Below, one piece after another: positions 36,701 through 46,400 of a stretch of DNA of 64,000 nt (position 1 is the stretch's first letter; each line of letters opens with the position of its first letter). The translations under genes were made by a program, and so were the position numbers. The notes beneath the pieces were generated by a model. The model searched no databases, was not told the origin of the DNA, and was given only the letters and a program-made list of their open reading frames with translations. The DNA comes from Akebia trifoliata (Eukaryota; Streptophyta; Magnoliopsida; Ranunculales; Lardizabalaceae). Where the stretch lies: contig CM030718.1 of assembly GCA_017979445.1 (NCBI GenBank), positions 24,547,021 to 24,611,020 on the forward strand, read 5' to 3'.

Positions 36701-38624
36701 AACAATTCCAGGTATGCTTCGTGTTGTGTCTACAATATTCTTCAGAATAAATATTATTCCCTCATATTTCTAGAGAGCTGCTATTTTATTTATTACACCC
36801 CAATTAAAAATAAAGAAAATAAGTGAATGATTGAGAATAAGTAAAAGTTGGGGTACCAACCAATAGAACAAAAGCTCTCTCTCTCTCTTTTTGGCTAGAG
36901 TTTTATTTTTTTGGTTTGGTATTTTATATAAGCCTAATTATAATTGTAAACAACTACTGAAATTGTCTGAATGAGTGTTATAATGCTTTGTAATGTTGAG
37001 ATTATTATTTGAGCCAAACCTTTGTTATGTTTGAAGATTGTGTTTTAATCTTCAATTGGGTGTAATAAGTAAAATTTGGGGTGCCAATAGCAGCTCTATA
37101 TTTCTAGTGTACCAATTTAGGTTCTTGTTGTGTGTAAAACATATTCTCGGTTTCTTGTTTGGGTTGTTGCTTAGATTTATTCAATGTTTACTGTTTCCAA
37201 TGTTGTATGAGATTGCAAGATTTTGGCCAAATCCAAACAGATTTAGGTGCTCAGGATCTGGCCAATATGATCCAGTCAATCATCTTCTTAGGAGATGGAC
37301 ACGTTGAACGTTGGGTTCTGTCGCTCTTGTGCACCATGTACATGGTGGATGTAGGGAGAATATCTTGTCTATTATGCATCTTTATTCTAGGAGTCGTGAT
37401 GAACTGACTCGAAATTCACTCGACTGACGTGAACCATTGATACTTTTCCTTGGGATACACGAGGAAAAAATATTTATGGTTCTGTGCAATTGAGTGGATT
37501 TTGAGTGGGTTTTTTCAAGTCAGTTTATCACGATTCTTATTCTAAATACATTCTTACAGACAAATGTGAACTATCATCTCAATTTCCTTTAGATCTTTAT
37601 GTATTATAGTTTGGTTCAGTTGCCATCTGTAAATGTCTGTATCATACTTTAGCCTGAAAACTCAACTCTGTGCAGGATGCATTATCGAAAAGTAACAAGG
37701 TTTTCGAAACATTTAAGCAAGAGATTGAGAAGGTATGTTCTGAATTTCATCAATTATAATTCTTGACATTTTATATTCTTTTCCTGAATAGTTTCTTTAC
37801 ATCCTTTATATAACTTTACGTACTAATATGACACCATTTACTACAGTTTGTAATATTTTACTTTGTTATGCATTTAATACTAGATGGCAAAATCGATAAA
37901 GGAACTCAGGAAAGAAAACATCTTCTTGAAAAGCAAATGTGAGAAGTCGGATGTTTCACTCATAGAGCTTGTTGAGGAGGTAAGCTAGCATGCATTTTAC
38001 CATAATTTGAATAAACCTCCCCATTGGTCAAAGATATTTTTTCATATTTCTTTATGATTATATGATCTATTATAACCTAATATGTGTAGATGTTCTCTAA
38101 TATTTTGTCGTTTGGTATCCTTTATTTTATTTTATTTAACTTCATGTAAACAATAGGAGTCGTGATTTTCTGACACACGCCCCGACGTGTGGCATGACCT
38201 AGGACCATATATTTTTTCCCTCGGGATACACTACTGTACATCCCCATATATGTGCAGTTGTGCATCCCAAGGAAAGGAATCTATGATTCTAGCACATGCC
38301 ACGTCAGAGGGTGTGTGTGTCAGTAAATCATTATTCAAACAATAAAGCATTCTTGATCCTTGGTTTATTATACTGGTTCATACAGTTGAGATAAAGCCTA
38401 TGATGATGAGTTGGGGCTTTGTAATCTTATGACTCTTGTGGTTTTCTTCTATACAGCGTGAACGTATGAAGAAACAACTAGAGAAAATGAAGAATCAAAA
38501 GGAAAAGCTTGAATCTTTATGTCGGTCACTACAGGCGGAAAGGAAACAAAATTCTGTTGGGAGCGGCAACTCTGATTCAGTTATTAAACAATCCAAAATT
38601 GGTTCTTCCGAGGAAGAATCCTAA
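22366..38624 (+). CDS. Taxilin-family coiled-coil protein, with a frame break in exon 1
   Basis: Exons: 22366-22776, 24235-24323, 26140-26248, 28352-28419, 29760-29837, 32574-32638, 36348-36414, 36529-36711, 37676-37732, 37884-37979, 38457-38624. All junctions are GT-AG with consistent phase. Exons 3-11 encode one long coiled coil (LESLCRELQRQNKMLMDECK; LRNKLKHLSDQYAISEQQF; LVEERERMKKQLEKMKNQKE), the taxilin domain. Taxilins bind syntaxins and act in vesicle traffic; plant function is little known. Translation from 22366 stops at TAG 22537-22539 after 57 codons (ending SSSDSE). Two extra bases there put the following DDSSTSSNYLAVND out of frame. Without them the exons give 462 residues; starting at the in-frame ATG 22719 gives 345 residues that keep the whole coiled coil. 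A poly-A signal AATAAA is at 38771. It could be a sequence error, a real null allele or a shorter protein. Confidence 0.85.
23036..23385 (-). mobile_element. LINE fragment, 3' part (zf-RVT end)
   Basis: The minus strand reads LWNLLSFAMCWGIWLERNRN near 23310-23240, the WGIW-ERN motif that ends the zf-RVT segment of plant LINEs. It continues to a T-rich left edge with GGCGGTCAAGATGACCAACC, also seen near 9655. It is 5'-truncated, antisense in taxilin intron 1. Confidence 0.65.
23660..23754 (+). mobile_element. tRNA-derived SINE (family 1, copy A)
   Basis: A-box TATCTCAGTTGG (23672-23683) and B-box GGGTTCGAGTCC (23716-23727), followed by an A-rich tail. ACATTCTAG on the left (23651-23659) and ACATTGTAG on the right (23755-23763) form a near-perfect 9-bp target duplication. 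A second copy lies at 59121-59207 on the minus strand. The cloverleaf is not complete, so it is not counted as a tRNA gene. Confidence 0.72.
25100..25890 (+). mobile_element. LINE fragment (zf-RVT region), sense to taxilin
   Basis: Broken + strand frames read NSLFLHCLLGFSIWSHFFLS and then GGIWKGRNARAYERKNKKVY, matching the order of motifs in the minus-strand copy at 52431-52988. The end TTTTTATTTGTC near 25880 is a typical LINE tail. It lies in taxilin intron 2 (24324-26139). The remainder of that intron shows nothing recognisable. Confidence 0.6.
26249..28351. other. Taxilin intron 3, no gene
   Basis: Long AT-rich intron. 27100-27600 contains a degenerate inverted repeat (ATAGTTACCATG at the left, GGTGACCATGATC at the right) with a smaller hairpin at 27455-27530 (GTGATTAAATCACGAAGTTC and its partner). 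An open frame at 26956-27213 has no recognisable motif. A short TA tract is at 27805-27820. Confidence 0.4.
28420..29759. other. Taxilin intron 4, contains a SINE
   Basis: AT-rich; a tandem-like repeat CTTTTATGATTA...AATCTACTTGTCTATGGAGA occurs twice at 29100-29205. The SINE at 29440-29550 is listed separately. No gene is seen. Confidence 0.4.
29440..29550 (-). mobile_element. tRNA-related SINE (family 2)
   Basis: On the minus strand, A-box-like TAGCTAAGTTGGTAACA and B-box-like AGGTTCAAATCC (29491-29503) stand about 40 bp apart. Similar to the copy at 20940-21035. It lies antisense in taxilin intron 4. Confidence 0.55.
30778..31137. repeat. Large foldback element 1
   Basis: ACTGTTCATGGGGCAATAAT at the left is repeated inverted at the right end. 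Long arms then pair almost base for base, with units such as CCACTTTTGATGGGGTTA and ATCATCCTCACCAAAAATCA appearing several times in both orientations. It lies in taxilin intron 5, so the pre-mRNA could fold into a long hairpin. A (CT)n(TA)n tract sits just left (30748-30778). Confidence 0.8.
31153..31530. repeat. Large foldback element 2, adjacent to element 1
   Basis: TTCGGCAGCCAACGTTGGGG at the left pairs with CCCAATGTTGGCTGCCGAAT at the right. Inside are the same CCACTTTTGATGGG and GAGATCATC units as in element 1, with divergent ends. The two foldbacks are separated by only a short TA-rich stretch and probably share an origin. Confidence 0.78.
31550..32573. other. Rest of taxilin intron 5
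   Basis: AT-rich, with a poly-A/AAG tract at 31627-31667 and another A tract near 32322. No gene or clear element. Confidence 0.4.
33162..34640. repeat. Dispersed repeat R1, copy 1 (carries a nested insertion)
   Basis: Shares with 45351-46490 the ordered blocks GTGATGCCTAACCTAAAATG, GGAAGATTGAACTTCCGCT, CAATTAATATAATAAGATCT and CATCTATACTATGAC. The two copies are about 1.1 kb without the insertion at 34270-34530. No protein is encoded; the open frame at 33713-33991 has no recognisable motif. It may be a solo LTR or a non-autonomous element. It lies in taxilin intron 6. Confidence 0.65.
34270..34530. mobile_element. hAT-like MITE nested in repeat R1
   Basis: Ends CAGGGGCGGAGCC... and ...TTCCCTG fit the CAGGG/CCCTG termini of hAT-type elements. 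CTTGAAAT (34262-34269) and CTAGAAAT (34531-34538) form an 8-bp duplication with one mismatch. Repeat copy 2 near 46370-46385 shows the empty site (ACTCACTAGAAAGACATGAT). Frames across it on both strands are not genes. Confidence 0.75.
34875..35240 (-). mobile_element. LINE fragment, 3' part
   Basis: Minus-strand frames read FVKEFGKKRILEILKGMN and KSKHCVIKKPFCG, a decayed WGIW-ERN region of plant LINEs. The left edge is T-rich, as for a minus-strand tail. It lies in taxilin intron 6. Between this and exon 7 (36348), 35240-36340 shows no gene; TTGCTTAAGGATACCACCAC near 35930 resembles TTGCTTAATGATAGCGCCAC near 33029. Confidence 0.5.
36773..37093. mobile_element. Stowaway-like MITE (TIR AGAGCTGCTATT)
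   Basis: The left end GAGAGCTGCTATTTT and right end AATAGCAGCTC are inverted copies, each bordered by TA. Both ends carry the ATTACACCCCAATT / AATTGGGTGTAATAAGT motif. A relative is at 48722-48969. It lies in taxilin intron 8. Confidence 0.7.
37384..37548. mobile_element. MITE of the GAGTCGTGAT family (copy in taxilin intron 8)
   Basis: Left TAGGAGTCGTGATGAACTGA and right TCAGTTTATCACGATTCTTA are inverted copies; the centre has the shared CCTTGGGATACAC motif. Related copies are at 38156, 54716, 54912 and 63800. Confidence 0.65.
38156..38336. mobile_element. hAT-like MITE of the GAGTCGTGAT family with 8-bp duplication
   Basis: AAACAATA flanks both sides (38148-38155 and 38337-38344). Inside are GGAGTCGTGATTTTCTGACA at the left and an imperfect inverse at the right, with two facing copies of the CGGGATACAC / TGCATCCC motif. 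It lies in taxilin intron 10, about 120 bp before the last exon. Confidence 0.75.
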
Positions 38625-39943
38625 GAGATGTCAAGTTGAGCTTACCTTGTACACAAAAGAGTTGTAGTACCGATTTCCAAGAAAAGTATTTTGATAAACA
38701 TTCGTTTGCCATTTTTGATTATTTAGATTTCATTGGATTGTTAGAATTACTGTTACTTTGATGTTTTTTGAATAAAAATAATTAAAATGCTTCAAAATGA
38801 AATTCAAATTTCAGTTATGTTCACCATTTTCTGGAAAAAAACACAAGTAATGCTATTAATTAAATTTGAAATTTATTTATTTTTATTAAAAAAATGTATC
38901 TCAAATAATGCAGCTAAATTCAAGGTTCTACACTTCTACGTAGTAGAACTGCTGCGTTTGGATTGAGAAAAATGGAGAGGAGAAGAGAAAATAAATGAGT
39001 TTCTTTTGTTTGGATTGTTTAGTGGGAGAGGACAAGATGGGAAAAGAACAAGGTGATTTTTCTCTTTTCAAAAGTGAAGATAAATCTTTTTAAAATATTT
39101 TATAATTTCAACTCTGTTCCCAGATTTTTTAAAGATATTTTAAAATTTCAAAATTGTCTTAAATGAGTTTCTCTTCTCTTCTAAATTAGTTTCTCTCGTC
39201 TCCACTTCTCTCAATCCAAACAAAGTGTAAGGAAACAGGGGTATGGGACATTTCTTAATTTAGCAAAATATATGGAGTTAGATATACTATAACAATACCC
39301 AATTAAATATATAAATGGGGACAACTACATATCTCCAAACATTCCTAATCTTGACATATTGAACGTTTCGGGGTTAATGTTTTACTGACTTATAAATGAC
39401 TCATAAAATATATGATTATAACCCATATTTAACAACCTAACATTAACATAAATTAAGTTGGGTTTTGTTAACATATGTCCTACTGGCACACTTAAAAATG
39501 CATTAAATGCACTTGAGAATTTGATTTTTATATTGAAAATAACCTAAAATTATGTTGTGTATCTTGAGAAAATATATATATATGGTTCCAACTCATGCCA
39601 CATTGTGGGGGCGTATGTCAGAGGGGGTGTCAGAAAATCACGACGCAAAAAAAAAAAAAAAAATCCCTTTTTACCACATTTACCCCTTTTATTTTCAAGG
39701 TGTTTTTTTGCATTTTAACATGTGCCCTGAGGATTATAATAACAAAGTTCATATTTGAAAATTATTTGATAGGGATTCAATTCCGATAAATTCATGAAAT
39801 TTTCTTAAAGAAGTGAATAAAATTTTGGAGATTATAGAAAATATTTTAAAGGATTTCTTACCAAAATCTATCATCATCAACCTCTCTTCATATCCCTTCT
39901 TTTTTGTGTAATGTTGATAGAACTAAAGGGATCATCTATTGAC
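38625..39943. other. Spacer between taxilin and PLAC8 genes
   Basis: Starts with the taxilin 3' UTR (AATAAA at 38771). The rest is AT-rich; GTTTGGATTGAGAAAAATGG at 38957 and its inverse CTCTCAATCCAAAC at 39210 mark an imperfect inverted repeat of about 270 bp. 39595-39645 resembles an end of the GAGTCGTGAT MITE family, followed by an A tract. Confidence 0.45.
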
Positions 39944-40165
39944 CATGGTTTTTAAATTCGGTATTTCATCTCGTATCGTTTAGTTCTGATATCAAGTCGT
40001 CTCGGACGAATTTTCGATACGATTGAGACGTCTCGTGAGATAAATCAATAAATTGAACTGTGACTCGTAAATCTCGATCAAAAATTGACTTTGTGAGTTA
40101 ATCTTATTCAGCTCTAATATCAAGTTGACTCAGAAGATACGTCTCGAACGAGTTTAAAAACCATG
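39944..40165. mobile_element. hAT-like MITE of the CATGGTTTTTAAA family, in the PLAC8 promoter region
   Basis: CATGGTTTTTAAA at the left and TTTAAAAACCATG at the right are exact inverted ends. CTATTGAC (39936-39943) and CTATTAAC (40166-40173) form an 8-bp duplication with one mismatch. It ends about 300 bp before the ATG at 40469. Relatives: 42590-42885, 47055-47277, 60757-61145. Confidence 0.78.
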
Positions 40166-40468
40166 CTATTAACAAACTCCTAAAACGGAGAATTTTAAGA
40201 ATTACAGGATCCAAACCATGATCATCATTAGTGTCCGAACTCTAGAGTAGTTGAACGCTAAAGGGCTAAAACAGACATAAATCTCCACGTGTCAGTTAAA
40301 ATCTGTCGTAGATGCTACGCTATTGACACCACAGTAACAAAATGACGACTCTTTCCTTGGCTCCTCCGTCAAATAACGGAGAAATCAAAGTCCGTTACTT
40401 CCCATCACCATTTCTTGTACTTATTCTTTGTCTTCGATATCTCCATCTTCTGTTAGGGTTTTGTTTCA

Positions 40469-43400
40469 ATGGCGAATTCTGAAGAAACTAACCCTCTTTT
40501 GACCAATCAAGAAAACGGAGACTCGATGGTTAAGAACAGTGAAACACTGACTCCATCGAAAAAACCGGCTATGGCGGAATCGGGACCGATACGGACCTCG
40601 GATGGGTTGCTGTTGGGTCATGGAAGCGTGGTTGGTGAACCGGTGGCACGTGCGAGGTGGAGTTCGAGTCTCTTCGCTTGTATCGGTCACAATGATGAGT
40701 TCTGCAGCAGCGATCTTGAAGTCTGTAAGTGTTTTTGTTTCCATTTCTGAGATTATATAGTGAATTTCGTATCTGATTGTGTTCTTGGATGGCATTCTAA
40801 TGCCCTCAATTTCGGATCTAGACTCTCCTAAATCTCGGAAAAAAAAAACGAAAAAAAAAAAAAAAAATCTTCAAATCTTAAATACGATGAATTTCTTTCA
40901 AATAATTTCGATAGAATTGCTCCTAAAAATTGGACTTATGAAATTTTTTCACCTATATGAACATACTTGTATAAGCAAAATACATATATCCAACTACATT
41001 ACAACCTCCATATATTTATCATTTCTAAAAAATATAACTATAAGTACAACCCAAAAGTGTTACATATATCGACTACACATCTCACATTGATCAACAACTA
41101 TTCACGTCATAAACATTAATTATCACTCTCTAAACATATACGTGCAAGAAGACACAACACACATGATGGTAATACATATAAGGAAGTTCAAAAATACATA
41201 AAAATAGTTCCATTAAACTTCAATCTCAACTCACATATAATAATAATAGTGTTTAATATCCTAATCCTACGATCCCTATATATAATATTCTCCATAAAAA
41301 ATATGCTTCTCGGTAGTTGGAACACCTGTAATGTTTTATTGGTATGGTGAGTAACAGGGAAGTTACTTCATGGTAAACTCACATTTTAAATTAATAGTCC
41401 TAACTTTAATGGCTAAACAAGTTAATCTATTATAAATAATGCAAATTTTTAAATAAGTAAATCAAACAAATACAATTGAAAACATGTTAATTATTAATAA
41501 AATAGTAATGAAATCTCGCATTTCTTAACAAAACAAAATAAACATAAACATGTCATAAGTATATCAATTTTGGTGGTGTATTTGATAAGAATGACGAGGT
41601 ATATGACCGATACAAAAGTATCAATTTGTATATTGATGATCTAGTATTTAACCAGTATGGAATTTATCGTTAGTTCCTGATTTTATGGTCGGCCTGGAAA
41701 TTTACCATAATTGGGTAGCCGTGTTTTTCGGCTCAGGTTGACTGTTGATCCCTAATGAAGATCAATTGTTTGACTATTATAGATTGTAAATGATTGTTTG
41801 ATAAGTCAGTTTCATCGTACCTCTAGGTATACATGTGTCCTCAATCAATCTAGTCATCTACAAACCATCTTTATATTACAATTTGTTGTTTTCTAATAAA
41901 GATAAGATATTATTTTTTCGAATAGTGGGTACAATGGTATTCTCAACTGGTATCCCATACTATTAGAGAGAATATCAAACCCCTATTATTCTAAATTAAT
42001 TGTTTTGCTTCCTGAAAGAGCTATCGATTAATCGTATAGACATTCGTCTCTGGATTTTTTTTCGCACAATTGATTTCAACATCAGATTATATATCTTATG
42101 GAATATAATATAATATAATATATAAAATGTATAAATTGTTATACCTGTATAGTTAAGTTGTTAACACATATTTATAATATAATATAATAATATAATAATA
42201 TAATAATATATTATTATATTATATTATATATGTGTGTTAACAACTTAGTTATATAGGTGTAACAATTTATACATTTTATATATTATATTATATTACATTA
42301 GGTATGTAACCTGATGTTGACATCATTTGTGCGAGAGAGAAAAAAAAGAGAAACGAGTCGGTTCTGAGTTAAACATGAGTGGGTTCGTATACGTAGTCTT
42401 TGATTTCGATTTAAACATATATCGGACGTGAATAAAGATCTAACACAAAAGAACAAAATATCCACAACGTCAAGATCTATTTAGTCTGATTTTGGTTAGA
42501 TCTATTTTTTTTTGTTTTTATGAAGTTTTTTTATTAGTTTATTAGAACTGAAAAGGAAACAGAGATCAAATTAGGGTTTGGAGCAAGATATGGTTTTAAA
42601 GCTTGGTATTTCATCTAGTATTCTCAGGAGAGAAACTATTTAACTCAGTTTACAATTATTAATACATACATACATACATATATATAAGGTGGATTAGAAG
42701 ATGCTTATTCACAAGATCATATTTTTATTTAGATAATAAATATTTAAAAATAATTTTTTAATTATTTTAATAATAAAAAATCCACTTGACTCAACCGAGT
42801 TTTACTACGGACGATTCACATTGGATGTCCCGCATGTTAATGATACTGAGTCATCTCGGTCTCAGACAAATTTTAATACCATAAGAGTAAATGAATATTT
42901 ATTTATAAATGTGAAATCCTTGTGACATCGTCTATGAAGGGCAAAATATACCCATACTTGATCTTTTAACCTCTTTAGGACCTTTTATGAACCAACAATT
43001 AAGTGTATCTGAATAAAGAAATGTAATTCTTACATCTCGAATTGATAATTGATGGAGATATCATATTGCTGCAATAAGAAATTGTAGGTAAAAAAGAATT
43101 ATCTCATTCCTAGACTTGTGTCTCGATGAAGATCTCTATCTTTATTTTAGTAAAAGTTCTCAAATTTGGGAGTGTTTCTCAGATCAAGACCCTCCGACGA
43201 TCAAGTTAGTAAGAATTAAGAAGGGTGCATTAGAGATCAAGTAAAAAAGTCCTTTACCTGTGTGATCATCCTCCTATTTATAGATATCAAGAGTTCTAAT
43301 TTGATCAGTAATCTCTCTTCCAAAGATCTTGTAGATTTTCATTATCTTTAGTAATCCAAATCTATCCATCTTTGTCTCCTGGATTACATGTTGTAGTAGA

Positions 43401-46400
43401 ACTTTTTTAATTGTAACTAAATTGATTTAGGAATGTTACTAGTGTTAGAATCCTGAGATTATTGAAGATCTTCCATTGGAATTTGTTTCAATTCCTTGTT
43501 AATTCCATAACTTTTCCTTAACGACTAATTGCTCAGCCATTCTCAATTGAGTGCTTTGGGTTTAGCCACGTGTCATTTAAACTAAGTTATCTCAAGAAAT
43601 CAATTGAGTTGACACGTGGATGTTTCAGCTAAATCACTCATCCACCGAGTAAGTTTACACTTTTTTACATACGCAACATGTATCTTCTTTGACTCGATCC
43701 TCATTTTTTTTTTTAGCTGCCACGTGGAAGCATCTTATTGGTCTACATTATCAAACGTAATTATACGCCCACATAAAGTAAATAGCATTTGTCAAAGTAA
43801 GTAATTGATCCATTCTCTTCATTCGACCAAAATTAGCAATTGATTTATGGTCTTGATGATAGAGATGAGTATGAGAAAGGGATTACAGTCAATGACATTG
43901 TGGGTGTGTAATTATGTATGGTTACGTGGACCAATTAGAAACTTTCATGTAGTCACAAGTACATGAGAATGTTGAGTCAATTAAGATACGTGATGTGTCA
44001 TTAAAATCAGTAAACTCACTCAACAGATGAGTGGTTTAGCCGAGACACCCACGTGTCAACTCAGTTGTGTCCTTGAAAGGACTAAGTCACAGTGACACGT
44101 GACAGAATCCAAAGCACTTGGCTGAATATGGCCGAGTGATTAGTTCGTTGAGGGAAAATCGCGGAAATAGTAAGGGGATCTTGATCTCAACAAAGGATAT
44201 CGTGCAATCTTAGATTCTAAGTTTAATACTATTCTTATATCAAATTAGTCGATGATTATTATTAGAAGGAACTCAAATCAAACATGGAATCAATGAAGAT
44301 AAGATTAGAAAGATCTTAATCCAAATGGGATATTGAAATATTTGCTAGATTTTCATGAAGGAAGTTAGTTACCAATGTAAGATGGATTCTTTAAGTCTAT
44401 AAATATCAGAATCTAAGCACAAGTAAATGGCTTTTAACTTATTCTTTAATTAAGCCTTTAGAATTTTTGCCAACTTAATTGTCGAAGGGTCTTGATCTGG
44501 GAAATCCTCATAGATTTGAGAGTTTTTGTAGGAATAAAAAATGAGATCTTATTCGAGATTTGAGTCTGGGGGTGGCGTTATTTTTTACCTATATATATAT
44601 AAAACTTTGTCGAAGTGATCCTATGGGATTATACCATTAAAATTATTCATGTATAACCCCTTCACTCTTACTACAACCAATACACTTTCAATCAGTCACC
44701 AAATAAATCACGGTTAAATCGCAATTATATAATTCACGAGGTTTTGAAAAGTCACTAGCTCTGCATTTAAAATGTGAACTATGCAGCTTTTAAAAAATTC
44801 ACCACTTATTTTATTTGAAAATGATACAAAATTGAACCCTAAATGTTTAAACCCTATTAACCAACCAACCACTCAAAATGACTGATCTGTTGGAGAGGGG
44901 GAGAACTATTAATATAAGAGGGTCAAGGGGCTTAACTTGGGTATGATACACCTCAAGAGTAGAGGAAAATATACACTCAACACTCCCCCTATTGAACTCG
45001 TGACCTATACGAACTTAGCGCTTTGATACCATGTTAACCAACCAACTACTCCAATGACCGATCTATTGGAAAGGGGGAGAACTATGAATATGAGAGTGTC
45101 ATGTGTCTTAACTGGGGTATGGCACACTCGTGAGTGGAGGAATATATACACTCAACAAACCCAACCTGTATTTATTTTTGCTACTGTATGGATGATATCA
45201 ATATGGAATTTGGTGATTCATTTTTATATTTTAATGAGGTTTGATAATTTAATATGATTTGATGTTTTGGTTGCTAATTTTTATCGATGTCATTTGTTGT
45301 TCTAATATTTTATTTTAAAGGTTTGTTTGGACACTTTTTGATGTTGGACGGTGATGCCTAACCTAAAATGATGAGTCTGAGACCAGGATTAAATCAAATA
45401 AACAATTCAAACATAAATCAGCTCATGCAACCACATGTGATAAAGAAAGTCTAACATGCAATTGAAGTCCAAATCGTAAGACCAATCTTGAGTGTTAAAA
45501 CTAATGGATGCATATGGAAGATTGAACTTCCGCTTGCTTAGGGTTCAACAAACACACAGTTAACATTCTCTTGATCCCTTTCAAGGATTTTGAGTGTAAC
45601 TTTTAGGGTCAAGTGTTTTCAAACTATCACAAATTAGACAAAAGTCAAAATATATCAACAATTTCCAGGAACTTCTTCTTCTTCCTCCTCTCTCCTTTTT
45701 TTACCTTATATAGTTGCACATAAACGTGTTCTGAAGCGATGACTTGCCCTTGACCACAGTCACCTCTCACACTCCTCTTCGAGATCTATTAGAAGATATA
45801 CAGGAGAAATTGAAATTTTTGCACTAAAAAATCAATAGTCCGTTGATTTTTTCAATTCCATAGGTGTTTTGTTTCGGAAAGTTGAAAAAATGAAATGTTT
45901 CAGCCGATACAAACCAAAATGAAATGAAATTTTAAACCAAGGTTAGGATAGGGCTCCTGTAAAAGTATAATACAGCAGGGATTAAGGATATGGTATGGTT
46001 CGATGATTGTTTAGGGGGGCAGCAATAGGGTACACGATGTTATGATAGCAAAAAAATAAAGAAAAGCTAAGAAGGAGATGAGATAGGTAGGTGAACTCTT
46101 ACCTTGGAATCACAACGAAGGCTGTTGATCAAGTTCTTGGGAGAGAATCTGTAAATTTTTATTCCTCAAAAGCAAAAAATTAATTAAAATCTGGATTGCA
46201 TTACAACTATTTGTATAGAACTCAAAATCCTAATCTAGTCTCAGTCATTCAATTAATATAATAAGATCTAATGGCTGGGAATAAAACCTAAATATAACAA
46301 AAGCAAAAATACCATATCTGTCTCTATCCCGTAACTTTATCTCCCTTGAATTTTCAGCCAAAAGAAAACTCACTAGAAAGACATGATAAAGTTACTAAAT

